Below, in pieces: positions 32,375-43,700 of a stretch of 64,000 nucleotides of DNA. A program made the position numbers and the translations under genes. Below the pieces are notes generated by a model, which saw nothing but the letters and a program-made list of their open reading frames with translations, searched no databases and had not been told where the DNA came from. The DNA comes from Phascolarctos cinereus (Eukaryota > Chordata > Mammalia > Diprotodontia > Phascolarctidae): the NCBI RefSeq assembly GCF_002099425.1, contig NW_018344068.1, positions 6,268,501-6,332,500 on the forward strand. Reading direction: 5' to 3'. Positions within the stretch are counted from its first letter, which is position 1, and every line of letters starts with the position of its first letter.

Positions 32375-32790
32375 GGAAATCTAACTTTCGCTACATGCTC
32401 TTTGATCCAGTAACACTGGCCTCCTTGCACAAAACACTCCATCTCTAGACTGGCCATTTTCATAATGTCTGTAATTCTCTCCCTCCTCATTTCCAGTTCC
32501 TGGCTTCCCTGGATTCCTTCAAGTCCCAAATAAAATTCCATCTTCGACAAGAAGCTTTTCCCTATACCCCTCAATGCTAGCGTCTTCTCTCTGTTGATTA
32601 CTTCCAAATCATCCTGTTTAAATTATCTTGTTTGCATGTAGTTGTTTTCATGTTGTGTCTCCCATTAGACTGTGAGTACCTTGAGACCAGGACTGTATTT
32701 TGTCTTTCTTTGTATCCCCAGTGTTTATCACAGTGCCTGGCACATAGTAGGAGCTTAATAAATACTTGTTGACTTGACTTGAACTTCTTA
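32375..32790 (+). mobile_element. L3-type LINE 3' part
   Basis: 'ctccctcctcatttccagtt', 'attccttcaagtcccaaata', 'gactgtgagtaccttgagac', 'gtgcctggcacatagtagga' and 'taataaatacttgttgactt' cover over 400 bp to the 3' end. Confidence 0.85.
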
Positions 32791-33184
32791 CAAAAAGTCT
32801 CAGTGGGAATTGAGAAAAGGAGTTGATGGGGACAGAGAAGAAGGATTGTAAAGCACCCATGCATTCGTAGTTTGTAAAACCAGCTTGATTTTGTGACTTC
32901 CTCCATCAACACTAAGTGGTGCTGGAACAGGAGGAGAGAAATTGGATGGCAGGAGTTAGTCAGGAATAAGAACTTGTTGGTCTGATAGGAAGTGGTAGGA
33001 TTGGGCTTGGGCAGAGAGGGATTCTCAGGTAGTAAGTAACTAGTGAAGTATTAAAGGGGTACAAAAACCAGACCTGGGAGCAAATGAAGCCAGAGCAGAA
33101 AGAGATGGACTAGATAAATAGCCATGGGTCAAGGGACCAAAGGTTAGGATAAGGGGGAAAGAGGTGTAAGGGTGTGTGTGTTTT
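32791..33184. other. Unassigned sequence
   Basis: Degraded antisense L2 is possible near 32980-33060 ('gttggtctgatagg'); nothing firm. Confidence 0.3.
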
Positions 33185-34125
33185 TGTAATTCATTATTTA
33201 TTTATTTTTAAGATTCTTTTCTTTTGGGATTTTGAGTTCCAAATTCTCTCCCTCCCTCCTACCCCTTCTCCCACCCACTGAGAAGTCAAGTAAAATGATA
33301 TCAATTAATCCTACATGTGAAATCATGCAAAATATATTCTTATTGGCCATTTCACAAAAAAGAAAAAAAATAGAGAAAATTATATTTCAGGTTGCCGTCA
33401 GAGTTCATTTCTGTCTCTGGATAGCATTTTTTTTTAGCATGAGTCATTTGGGTTTTTTTGTCTTTGTTTTTCTTAGGCAACTGGGGTTAAGTGACTTGCC
33501 CAGGGTCACACAGCTAGTAACATGACAAATGTTTGGTCTGAGGCCAGATTTGAACTCAGGTACTCCTGACTTCAGGGCTGGTGCTCTATCCACTGCACCA
33601 CCTAGCTGCCCCAACCATAAGTCATTTGAAACTGTCTCAGATGGTTGTGTTGATCCAAGTAGCTAAGTCTTTCACAGTTGATCATCATTATAATGTTGCT
33701 GCTACTGTGCACACAGTCTCCTGGTTCTTCTCGATTCACTTTGTATCAGTTCATAGAGGTCTTGCTATTTCTTTTTCTGAAATTACCCTCCTCATCATTT
33801 TTTATAGGAAAAGAGTACTCCATCACAATCATATGTCACAATTTGTTCTGCCATTCCCCAAATGATAACCATTTTCCTCAATTTCCAATTCTTTGCGACC
33901 GTAAAAAGAGCTGCTCTAAATATTTTGTACATATATGTCTTTTTCCTTTTCCTTTTGTCTCTTTGGGGTACAGAGCTAGTAGTGGTATTGCTGAATCAAA
34001 GGGTATGCACAATGCCCTTTGGGCATACTTCTAAATTGTTGTTCGGAATGGTCAGACTGTTCTCTACCAACAGTTTATTAGTGTACCTATTCTTCCTCAT
34101 TTCCTCCAGCATTTGACACTAGTTC
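33185..34125 (-). mobile_element. L1 LINE 3' part, antisense
   Basis: 'gattttgagttccaaattct', 'cattccccaaatgataacca', 'ttccaattctttgcgaccgt', 'agtggtattgctgaatcaaa' are the L1 3' region. A WSINE inserted at about 33452-33611. Confidence 0.88.
33452..33611 (-). mobile_element. WSINE-type CORE-SINE inside L1
   Basis: A T-rich start, 'gcaactggggttaagtgact' and 'caccacctagctgcccc'. A diverged duplication, gcatgagtcatttg and ccataagtcatttg, flanks it. Confidence 0.88.
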
Positions 34126-34418
34126 TGGGGGTCTGCAACTTTTTGTTGCTTCCAAGGTGATAGGATGAAGGGACAGATGTGGCCACTGCTCTCCTGGTCT
34201 GCATTCTGGTCTTTGCCCAGGAAAGGCCCCTAATCTCCTACAACTACAAGTGTGATACTTGGCCACTCCTCTTTGCACTGGAATTGTAACCAGGGTCTCT
34301 GCTTCCTTGTATCTTACTACAAACACTCAAAGAGGAGGTTTAATGTGAGTGAGAGGTTGGAAGAAGTGGAAGAATTCAAAGCTGTGGTCAAAACTTAGAT
34401 ATTAACGATACATTTCTT
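34126..34418. other. Unassigned sequence
   Basis: No feature is recognised. Confidence 0.3.
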
Positions 34419-34577
34419 TTTTTTTTTTTCTAATTCCCTGCTTTCTTTTTTAAAATTTAATAGTATTTTATTTTTTCAAATTACATGTAAAGACAATTTT
34501 CAACATTCATACGTTGAAAGATTTTGAGTTCCAATTTTTTTTCCTTCCCTTCTTCCCCCTTTCCCCTCTCCTCCCCC
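34419..34577 (-). mobile_element. Short 5'-truncated L1 insertion
   Basis: About 160 bp of L1 3' end ('ttcaaattacatgtaaagac', 'attttgagttccaattttt') starting with a T-run. A 15-bp duplication, aacgatacatttctt at 34404-34418 and aacaatacatttctt at 34578-34592, differs at one base. Confidence 0.88.
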
Positions 34578-34592
34578 AACAATACATTTCTT

Positions 34593-35064
34593 GGAGATGG
34601 AGTGGGCTAAGTTTTGTGGTTGAAGTGAAGCTGGAGGGAGAAGGTGATTGAGTTGAGGAGGCTAAGGACTTATGTGGTCCGGTTGTCAATACTAATCTTG
34701 AAGTCCTCAAAAATAATGTCAGGTATGGGATAGAGAAGACAACGTCGAGCCAAGAACTAAAGGCTTTGAAAAAGTTAGGAGAACCACCTAGGCCTTGGCA
34801 GGTAATTGTTACCACTAAGGAGAGAGGGTGGTATATGAGGACCAGTAATGTGCTGTACCATACAAACATATGTTGCTTTTAATGGCATTATCTTGTGCTA
34901 GACTTTCCCCATTCCTGCTCCACAAGGGGCTGCTTTTCCCTTATCCCAAATCTCCCTAAACTAAATGCAGACTAAATTCAACACATGTAACACTGAGCCC
35001 TTTGAAGGACACTGCTGAACTCCTCCAGGAGCCAAAGCTGCTAGACATCTGAAGAAACAGCATC
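34593..35064. other. Unassigned sequence
   Basis: The left half has antisense-L2 texture (gaggctaagga, caaaaataatgtcagg) but is too diverged to assign firmly. Confidence 0.3.
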
Positions 35065-35215
35065 TTGAGATCTCATTCCCCAAAGCCCCCCTCTCTTGAG
35101 TTTTGATTAAAAAGAGAAGGGAGGAGGGAGTGTAGAAAAAGTGAAGAATAGGGCCCATTAGTGGAAGTAAGAGGCCTATTTCCCTCCTGGGGACAGCTAG
35201 TAAAAGATAAGTGAC
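35065..35215 (-). repeat. Unassigned repeat, copy 2
   Basis: It is the inverted partner of 31889-32052, sharing 'agggcccattagtggaagta', 'ggcctatttccctcctgggg' and 'ttgattaaaaagagaag'. A 163-codon antisense open frame (34961-35452) runs across it, so the full element may be longer than the shared part. Confidence 0.55.
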
Positions 35216-35589
35216 ATGGAAACATTCATCAACAGCTCCAATCTTAGTCCCCAAACAAGCTTCTCTGCTAATGGCAGTCCATTTCACTAGCATTTTCAGG
35301 TGCTGATGGCAGTTCTCCTGCTGGGCTTCATCTGGGATGTACTTAGCAAAACTTCTTGCTGGGAAACAAGTGTTTTTCTCTATGCTTCCTGGACCATGAA
35401 CCCCTGGAGAGAAAGATCGTGTTTGCTGGCCCTTCTTTCTCAAAACTTCCAACTCAAATTCTCTGATTTTCTTTTCCTGCTATACCATTAGGCACCAAAA
35501 GGCTCAGAAGGGTGGTGTGGGAAAGGAAATCACAGTGGCCTGGAGTCCTCTGCGAAGGCTCCCTGGAGTGGCCATGACTCAAACAGAGC
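35216..35589. other. Unassigned sequence next to the repeat
   Basis: It may be the rest of the element above, because the open frame continues through it. No domain is recognised. Confidence 0.3.
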
Positions 35590-36540
35590 CCTAAAATTTG
35601 GTTAGAATTTGAAGGAAGGTCATTTCAAGCAGAGAATGAGAATACAAAATCAAGTCAGGAATACAGGCACAGACAAAATGGAGGTTATTTGGGCTCCAGT
35701 AGAGGGTGAGCTATAAAGAAGTTGGAGAGATCACCTTGAAAGGAGTGATCTTCCTCATCTTTCTTGTGTCCTAAAAGATATGGGAGGAGAAGATGGAGGA
35801 GTCCATAGACTAAACAACTTTAGAGACATCAAGGAAGATGAGAACTGGAAAAAAAAAGAGCCCTGGATTGATTAAGAGATCCATGGTAGCCTCTTAGGGA
35901 GAGAAGTTTAGGTTTGAAGCCCGATTGTAAGAGCCTGAGAAGTAAGTAGGGTAGTCAGGAAGTAGGAGTTCACTTGGAGCCAGCTGTGAAGTGTAGACAA
36001 TTATTTGTAGGAGTTTGTCAGTGAAAGAGAGGAGAGAGATCAAGGTGGATAGCTTAAGAGGATGGCTAGACCAGTGAGGGTGGAGTAAACCCAAATATGG
36101 GTTGGGATGTGGGGCCTGGAGAAAACAGATGAGCGTGGGAGTAGGGGGAGGAGAGGAAAGAAGGATAGAGTCAGAAGATGAAGAGATTAAAGTTGAGAGA
36201 TCAGGAATGATTAAGGAGACAAGGTCCTGGGGTAAACTATAGGGCAATCCTTGGGCAAAGAAAACCACCTCTTTCTCAAAGACAGGAATAAAGGAGAAAG
36301 TGAGGGAAGAGGGATTTTGATGTATGAAGTTGAAAAGGAACTCACCGAATATGGCCTCTATTTTTCAGTAAGGAAGGAGATAAGAACCTCTGTTGAGGGC
36401 AAGGTGGTGTTTGAGAAGGTATTAAGAGAGAGCTGATGTATGGAAGAATCACTGAGAAGAACGGGGTAAAAAAATCTATCAAGGAAAAACAGAAACTATT
36501 GAGATAGCAATGTGGGAGTATGAGCACACCAGGCAAATCG
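35590..36540 (-). mobile_element. L2-type LINE, 5' or internal part
   Basis: 'gaaggaaggtcatttcaagc', 'tagagacatcaaggaagatg', 'gaggagagagatcaaggtgg' and 'agaagatgaagagattaaag' have the purine-rich texture and word order of antisense L2. Boundaries are uncertain. Confidence 0.5.
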
Positions 36541-36545
36541 TGCAT

Positions 36546-36547
<2 letters not shown>

Positions 36548-36597
<50 letters not shown>
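36548..36597 (+). repeat. (TG)n dinucleotide repeat
   Basis: An almost perfect run of about 24 TG units. Confidence 0.96.
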
Positions 36598-36689
36598 TGA
36601 CTCAGAGTCAAGGACTGGTCGGGCATGAATGGTGGCACAACAAAGGGGCATAGGCCGTACCAATGAAAGGTTTCAGTTGCAAGTGTGAT

Positions 36690-36930
36690 GGGAATTTTTT
36701 TTATTTCCTTTTATTAATTTTTATTATTTGGGGCTCAAGGCCATCCCTCCTGCAACTTTTGATTATCCCATAACATAAATCAGATGGAAAAGTTCCATGG
36801 TCCTTGGGGCTCAATGGCAAAGCAGATAGTAATGCTTTTTCTTTAATGCCATTTCCCACACTTGACAATATGTTGAAAGGAGCATCAATAAAAACATTTT
36901 TAAAAGAATGAAAACAAGGCCATTCCACTA
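36690..36930 (-). pseudogene. Possible retrocopy of an unidentified transcript
   Basis: Read on the minus strand it ends in an A-rich tail (T-run at 36690-36698 on +) after AATAAAAATTAATAAAAGG. A 40-bp block (36816-36856) resembles 59565-59606. The source is not recognised; an old interspersed repeat is the alternative. Confidence 0.35.
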
Positions 36931-37794
36931 CTGAATTCCTTTAGAAAGGGGAGAGAATGAGCTGGAAGCCATCAGATGTCTGGGATGATGAACAAGGATG
37001 AGACTAAGGAAACTCAACGTTCATGCTGAGTAATGAGGGCTAAGAGATAACACGGAAGTAATAAGTGAGGAACAATGAGCACGTCCATTTGTCCTCATGG
37101 TTCAGTGTGTCAGTGAGTGAGGGGAAAAGGCAACCAGCCCAGAAGAGGGGGGCCAGTGACCGATTATCTTCCAAAGAGCTAGGGTTTCCACGAAAGCAAG
37201 AAAATGGAGACTATAAGAAGAGACTGAGGATAAATGGCAATTGTTAACTACTGAGTGGGAGGTTTAGAGTGCAGAATGGTAAGAGACTGGGGAGTGGTAA
37301 GCTTGAGTTTGTGGCCATGAGAATACAGAGAAAAAAGGAGCATTTTGCCCCAAGAGACATTAACTTAGAATCCTTTTGACTGAAGGAATGATTTTTCTAG
37401 CCATGTACAGGTAGGTGGCAAGGAGGTACAAATCTGCTGACCAAAGGTAGCAATTGTTTGAGGTCTCTCACTTCCAAGGTTATGTGAAAATGGAAGGTGG
37501 TGGTGGCCTTGACCTGATGTTCCCTTTCCAAACACAAGATAGTTGGAAGTGGGGTGACAAGCCAGAGAAAGTAGGGAATTCAAGCTAGAGGCCTAGGTGT
37601 CCAAAACTGAACTGAACCCCTGCATGGTTCCAACTTAGTAGATCTACCCCAAAATGGTAGGGAATGGGATTACACTCCTGAAATAAATGCAACATGCCCT
37701 CAGCTCTGGGCAGGGCCTTGTCTTTTTGTCATTCACTTAGGTCTGAGGCATCAAGTCAGGGTAACATGATGCATTTAGCTGAGGCCCCAGCCTT
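36931..37794. other. Unassigned sequence
   Basis: No gene, exon or repeat is recognised in 860 bp. Confidence 0.3.
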
Positions 37795-37925
37795 TCCTGC
37801 TCCAAGCAGATATAGCTCCTGCACTCATTGAGTTTACGATCTAATAATACACACAGGTAGTTATAATACACGAGTGCATCACAGTAGTATGAGACAGAAG
37901 GCTATGAAAAGGGATGTGATAGAAG
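37795..37925 (-). mobile_element. L2-type LINE 3' fragment
   Basis: 'ctcctgcactcattgagttt' and 'acgatctaataatacacaca' match antisense L2. Confidence 0.5.
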
Positions 37926-37937
37926 GGGTCCCCACCT

Positions 37938-38012
37938 TGGGGCAGCCAGGTGGTGCAGTGGATAGAGCTCCGGTCTTGGAGTCTCACCAAAAGCAAAAAA
38001 AAAAAAAAAGGG
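37938..38012 (+). mobile_element. Truncated WSINE-type CORE-SINE with A-tail
   Basis: 'ggggcagccaggtggtgcag' and 'tggatagagctccggtcttg' are the tRNA-like head; the copy then jumps to an A-run, so its core is deleted. Confidence 0.85.
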
Positions 38013-38056
38013 GGGGGGACCCCACCCACCCTTTCCCTGAGTAGATTAGGTTAGTT

Positions 38057-38212
38057 CAGGGATGGGGAACCTGCAGCCTCAAGGTCACATGTGGCCTTGT
38101 AGGTCCTTGGGTTCGGTTTTTTGACTGAATCCAAACTTCACTCATTCAAAAGGCCATACCCAAGGACCTAGAAGGCTACATGTGGTCTCAAGGCTGCAGG
38201 TTTCGCACCCTG
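38057..38212. mobile_element. hAT-type MITE
   Basis: The left half 'cagggatggggaacctgcag' is the inverted match of the right half ending 'ctgcaggtttcgcaccctg', so the whole 156 bp folds into a hairpin. The 8-bp word ggttagtt precedes it at 38049-38056 and recurs at the right junction, sharing a G. Both fit a non-autonomous hAT element. Confidence 0.85.
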
Positions 38213-38479
38213 GTTAGTTATTTTCCTAAAAATCGAGGAAATTGTCCCCAAGATTTGATTGGCTGAGGCTAGGGCTCAAGCCACCTAGCTCTTGATTCAA
38301 CTTCCTGGTTGAATCCTGTGACCTCAGGCTATATTGAGGTAACTTCCTGGTCACCTAGCAGGTGTAAAAAGACCCTAGTGCAAAGAGTAGGGGCCCTTTA
38401 GGCTTGGCAGATATCCACACCCTGCCCTGGTGACCAGACAGTTTTCCAGATGGAGGTGAGTCAGATGAGTTAGCCACTT
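38213..38479. other. Unassigned sequence
   Basis: No gene is recognised. Repeated words (aacttcctggt) occur near 38300-38350. Confidence 0.3.
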
Positions 38480-38940
38480 CCACCATTACCTTTCCAACCA
38501 GCCCCACTCCCCCACCTCACCTCTCCCTCCCAAGTCTTGCTGATTCGCTCTCCTCAGTATCTTTCTCATCAGTTCCACTTTCTTCCCTCACATGGCTACC
38601 TACCACTCTTGCACAGACTCTCATATTTCAATTGGACTATTGCAACAACCTGTTTCTAGCCTCTTCCTTCTCTGATCCATCTTCCACATGGCTGCCAAAA
38701 TATTTTTCCTAAAAGCACAGGTGAGACCATGCCACTTCCAAGCTAAAGAATATTCTATGACTTTCCTATGCCTCTAGGATAAAATACAAATTCTTCATCT
38801 TGGTATTGAAGATTCTTTTCTAGTCTGGCTCCCAGCTACCTCTCCATACTCAGTTCACAATTCTGCCCTTCACATGTTCTACTTCAGTAGTCTCTCAATT
38901 TTTATGTTCATATACTCGCATCAGCATAAAATTTAGAGTA
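38480..38940 (+). mobile_element. L2-type LINE, internal to 3' part
   Basis: 'actattgcaacaacctgttt', 'ctgatccatcttccacatgg', 'cacaggtgagaccatgccac' and 'agtctggctcccagctacct' follow L2 order. The true 3' end is missing; the inverted repeat starts 10 bp later. Confidence 0.75.
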
Positions 38941-38950
38941 TGTACATTTT

Positions 38951-39210
38951 GCTTATTTTTATAAATTATGCATGTATATATGTATTACTATACTAATAAT
39001 TGTATGCATTATATGTGGAAATATGTTTAATATGATTCAGATTGCTTGCTGTCTTGGGGAAGGGGGAGGGGAGGGAGAAAAGAATTTGGAATTCAAAATC
39101 TTATAAAAGTGAATTCCGAAAACTAAAATTAATTCAGTAATTAGTTAAAATGATTATGCACATTGTAAAATACAAAACACAGTAATGTAAAAAGGATGAG
39201 ATAAAGATGT
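38951..39210 (+). repeat. Left arm of a ~1 kb inverted repeat
   Basis: It begins 'gcttatttttataaattatg' and ends near 'ggatgagataaagatg'. It is the reverse complement of 39646-39934, by eye about 90% matched with small gaps. It includes an L1-like 3' end ('gctgtcttggggaaggggga', 'tggaattcaaaatcttataa'). Confidence 0.9.
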
Positions 39211-39214
39211 AATA

Positions 39215-39480
39215 ATATTTGATTCTAGAGTCAGTCGGGAGCCCATTGTCATTTCATGAGTAGGGGAGCACCATAGTCATACCCACCCTTTAGCCAAATC
39301 CGTATGTGTCTGTGTGGGGGATAGATTGAAAAGGAAGCAGACTAGAGGCAGGAAAGAAGGTGAGAGGTGAAGAGGCCCTTAATGAGGGTGGGGCTGTGTG
39401 AGAATAGAAAGGGGGTTAGACAGTAGAGATGTAGAAGAGGTGGAAAGGATGAGATTTAGCACCTGGTGGGTGATGTGGGC
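39215..39480 (-). mobile_element. L2-type LINE piece in the inverted-repeat spacer
   Basis: 'gtcgggagcccattgtcatt', 'gaaaaggaagcagactagag' and 'gcaggaaagaaggtgag' resemble internal antisense L2. Confidence 0.5.
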
Positions 39481-39645
39481 TGAGGGAGAGTGAGCAGGCA
39501 GGTGAATGGAGAGATGCTGATGTCTGAAAGTAAGAGGAAAATGTGGAAGAGGTGGTTTGGGAGGGGAAGAATGTCTGTGGTGAAGAGCACAACCCATCCA
39601 CACCTGTTCATTCTAGTCCACTCCCTTTGCCTCACCCAAAACAAA

Positions 39646-39934
39646 CATTTTTATCTCATCCTTTTTACATTTCTGTGTTTTGTAATTTATAATGGATATA
39701 ATCATTTTGACTAATTAGTTAGTTAATTAATTTTAGTTTTCAGCATTCAGCATTCACTTTTATAAGATTTTGAATTCCAAATTCTCTTCTCCCTGCCCTC
39801 CACCCTCCCCAAGACAGCAAGCAATCTGATATAAGCTATACATGTACAATCATATTAAACATATTTCCACATATAATGCAGATAATTATTAGTATACTAA
39901 TACATATACACATGCATAATTTATAAAAATAAGC
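39646..39934 (-). repeat. Right arm of the inverted repeat
   Basis: It starts 'catttttatctcatcc' and ends 'tttataaaaataagc', mirroring the left arm including the outermost bases. The spacer between arms is about 435 bp. Flanks outside the arms are not related and show no duplication. Confidence 0.9.
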
Positions 39935-40239
39935 TGAGTGGGGCTGGTAGTCATCAATCACTGCCCTCTGCTGCAATGTGGGGGACAGAAGGTGGGTATG
40001 AGGATTTGGGGGATTTTTCCCAACGGAGCTTATACAGCTGCTGCTTGGATGGATGGATAGGTGTTAGGTTATACTATCCCCTTGAAGGGAATGGGTTGGA
40101 AGCAGGGAGAGATAGAGAGGAGGGAGAGGAAAGAGTGAAGGTTTTCCTGTTGAAGACATGCCTCATTATTGGCTATTGCGGAGAGAGTGGACACAATTTA
40201 TTTTCTGACCTTCAGATTGATGACCACTCTGGGGCCAGG

Positions 40240-40655
40240 GCATCGTTCCTCTGGGAAGCCCTACACAGCCCCTACTTTGGAGATCATTGTTGTACTTTCC
40301 AGCTAAGCCAACCTATTTGGTATTCCCTGAACTCAACATTCCATTATTCCTCCATGTTTGAAATGCGTGCCCTCCTCACCTGGGACTCTTTAGAATCCTT
40401 AGCTTCCCTCAAAGCTCAGCTCAGGTGATTCTTGCTGTGGAAAGCCTTTCCCGACATCGGAGACATTAGCGTTCTCCCTCTTCTTATTATCTTATAATTT
40501 ACTAACCTGTGTACATATTGTTTTCTCCAGTAAAATGTAAGCCGCTTGAAAGCAGGGACTGATTGCTGTTTTGTCTTTTTTATTCCCAGCATCCAGCATT
40601 GTATCTTACATAGTGCACTTAATAGATGCCTGTTGAATCGAACTTGAGTTTTGTG
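40240..40655 (+). mobile_element. L3-type LINE 3' part, just upstream of BAIAP3 exon 1
   Basis: 'cctcaaagctcagctcaggt', 'gtaagccgcttgaaagcagg', 'gactgattgctgttttgtct' and 'gcacttaatagatgcctgtt' reach the 3' end about 50 bp before the exon acceptor. Confidence 0.82.
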
Positions 40656-40706
40656 GACCTCCTGGGCTGAGCACCCTTGACCTCCTCTCTCCTTTCCTCC
40701 CTCCAG

Positions 40707-43700
40707 CCCTCTGGAGAGCAGTCATGTCGACCCTATTGGATATCAAAAGCAGTGTGCTGAGGCAGGTCCAGAGAAGCCAGTCTTTTCGAAGAAGAGCCGA
40801 TGAGGCAGCCGCATCTGGAGCAGCAGCAGGACCCAGCTCCTCCCAGCAAGAAGGTGGGCCTGAGACAAGCATGGCCAGGTGAGCCCTATAAAGGCAGGGA
40901 CCTGCTGAGTCTACAGTGCCCAGGTGGAACAGATCTTCTTCCAATCAGCCCTCGATTGGCTGGGGGGATGGGCGAATGTTATAGTTTCTTGTATAACAGT
41001 ACTAATCTTACCAGTTTCAATCGGCAAAAGCCATTTACACCTCCAACACTTTTAGGACTAAGCTTGCTTCCCTCTCTTGACATCACCCAAACTGTTGCTG
41101 TTTTCTAAAATGCTGCTATCTGGATCCCAAGCCAAATGAGAATCCTGTAAGAGTTGACAATTCATATAGGGAGTGGTCTACAGATACATGAGCAGGTGGC
41201 AATGGGAGGTATTAAGAAGGTTTAGCATTTATCCTAAGCAAGAGGGAAGAGCCAGGAGGAGTCCTACTTGACTTTGGTTAAGATTTATTAAGTGCCAGTT
41301 ATTATGGAGAAGGCACTGTGCTAGGCACTGGGGATGCAATGATAGGTACATTGTGGGGCTTGTTCTCCAGCTGTCTACGATCTAATAGGTAGTGAAGGAG
41401 GATCAACACACAGACCAGCCAATCAATCAACAAGCATTTATTAGACACCTGCTGTGTGCCAGGGGCAGCCAAGTGGCACAGTGGATAGAGCACCAGGCCT
41501 GGAGTCAGGAAGACCTGAGTTCAAATCCAGCGTCAGACACTTACTAGCTGTGTGACCCTGAGCAAGTCACCTCACCCTGTTTGCCTCAGTTTCCTCATCT
41601 GTAAAATGAGCTGGAGAAGGAAATGGCAAACCACTCTAGTATCTTTGCCAAGAAAACCCCGAATGGGATCACAGAGAGTTGGACACAACTGAAACAACTA
41701 AACAACAACAAATGTGCCAGGCACTGTACCAGGTGCTACATGAGAGCTACAGAGACAAAAATGAAATGGCCCCTGCCCTCAAGAGCTTACATTCTGCCAT
41801 TTTGAAAAAAGACCAAAAACTGTGATACAGTAGAGAGTGAGAAGTACAAAGGAGAGGTCTTGGCAAAATGTACAAGAAACCGGAGGAAGGAGAGCATATT
41901 TAACCTGGTCAAAGTGGGGGGAGAAGAGCTCATTTTACAGATGAGGAAACTGAGGCAAACAGGGTGAAATGACTTTTCCAGGGTCACAAACCCAGTCCTC
42001 TGTACACTGTGGCACCACCTAGAGCCAGTGAAGGTTTGTGAGGTGTGACATGATCGACACTGTCACCCAGCTACATGTAGGATGAATGGGAGAAGGGAGA
42101 CTTGAGGGCAAGATCAGCTAAAAGTCTAGTCCTAGCTGGTCCCTCTTAATGTAACTGGCCAATAAGATTGATAAGTAGGAAACCTACTAACTAGGAAGCC
42201 CTCAGCCTACTCCCCAGCTAGGGAAAGGTCCTTGCCTCACTATATAAGTCCGCCATCTTGATTTTTTATGAGCTTCCCATTCAGTCTGCAACCAAAACAA
42301 TTTTATTCTCCCAGGATGCTTTAGCAGGATCAGGTGGCCTCTAGATCTCATCTGATCATTCTGATGTGGCTTCTTAATAGGTTTATAAGGGATGAATTCT
42401 AGGCAATAGATACGGGACACTTTTACCAGACCTCACCCTTATGCTCTGCCTAAATGTCCTTCAACAAACTACAGCCTGCCCCAACCAGGACAAGGCATCG
42501 CAAAATCTCATGTGACATTTGCATGAATTGAACCTCACTGAAGATTAGAAATGTTCCCTCCCAGAAGGCTGTCCCTACAAGGTTACGGGAGGCAGCTCTG
42601 TTCTTTCTCCCTGCTTTCCTAGTTAGTCTTGTCCAGGTGACAATTATACTCATTCCCCTCCTGCACAGAGATTTAGATTTATCGAAGATGATAGAGTTAG
42701 AGATAGAAGGGGGTCTTTAAAAAGGCCTTCGAATCCAATTCCCCTCTTTTGAAGAGGAGAAAAATGAGGCACAGAGAGATTAAGTGATTTACCCAGAGTC
42801 ACACAGCTAGTAAATCTGACATAGAGTCTGAACTCAGATCTCTTGATCTTCAGGTCCGGGACTCTCTCTACTAATGCTACAAGTGCTACCCACAGCTGGT
42901 GAGCGTTTATAGAGCACTTAGACGTTTGCAAAGTGTTTTATAGATGTTTCTCATTTCATCCTCACAATAATCCTGTGAGGAAGGTGCTGTTATTATCCCC
43001 ATTTTACAGGTGAGAGAAATGAGGCATAGCAGTAGTAAGTGACATGGCTAGGGTCACACACTAAGTATCCAAAGCAGAATTCAACCTCAGGTTTTCCTGC
43101 CTCCAAATCTAGGGCTCTCTCCACTACCCCATGTTGTCTCCATGGCCTGCCCGGGTATAGAAGGAGCTAAGTTCAATGGTGCAGTGAATGGAGCGTTGAG
43201 CTTGGAGTCAGGAAGACTTAAATCTTGCCTCTTACATTTCCTGGTGTACTTACTAGTGACACTAGCTTTGTGACCATGGACATGTCACTTAACTCTGTCT
43301 CAGTTTCTTCATGTGTAAAATAGTGATAATAATACCACTCACCTCATAGGGTTGTTCTGAGGATCAAATCAAATGAGATTGTGTAGGTGAGCTTTGGAAA
43401 CCTTAAAATGATATATAAATGTTGCTAGTTTTATTATTTAGGGTGTGGACTGGAAGTCTTGAGGATTGTGCCTGTCCTAGACCCATTTCCTTAGAGGACC
43501 TCAGTCTCCTCTGCATCCCTCAGGCTTCCCTACATTCCCCCTCAGCTGCAGCAGGAGGGATAGGATCCTGGGGAGAAGGCTTGGTTTGTCTGACTCAGGC
43601 TTTGACAGCAACAACTGTTCCACGGCAGATTAGTGAAGCCAACCTGCCCTTTTTAGAAGGAAGATGAAATGTCAGATCTGTAGTGTTCTGTGGCCCTGGC

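Noticed and set aside
34961-35452. 163-codon antisense open frame as a host gene
   Set aside because: No domain recognised and part of it is a dispersed repeat; kept only as a repeat observation.
1-40700. Exons of UBE2I, the expected upstream neighbour in mammals
   Set aside because: I looked for its protein words and found none; it probably lies left of the window.
42230-42260. TATA-like promoter in BAIAP3 intron 1
   Set aside because: A single TATATAA word without a downstream exon or other promoter context is not enough.
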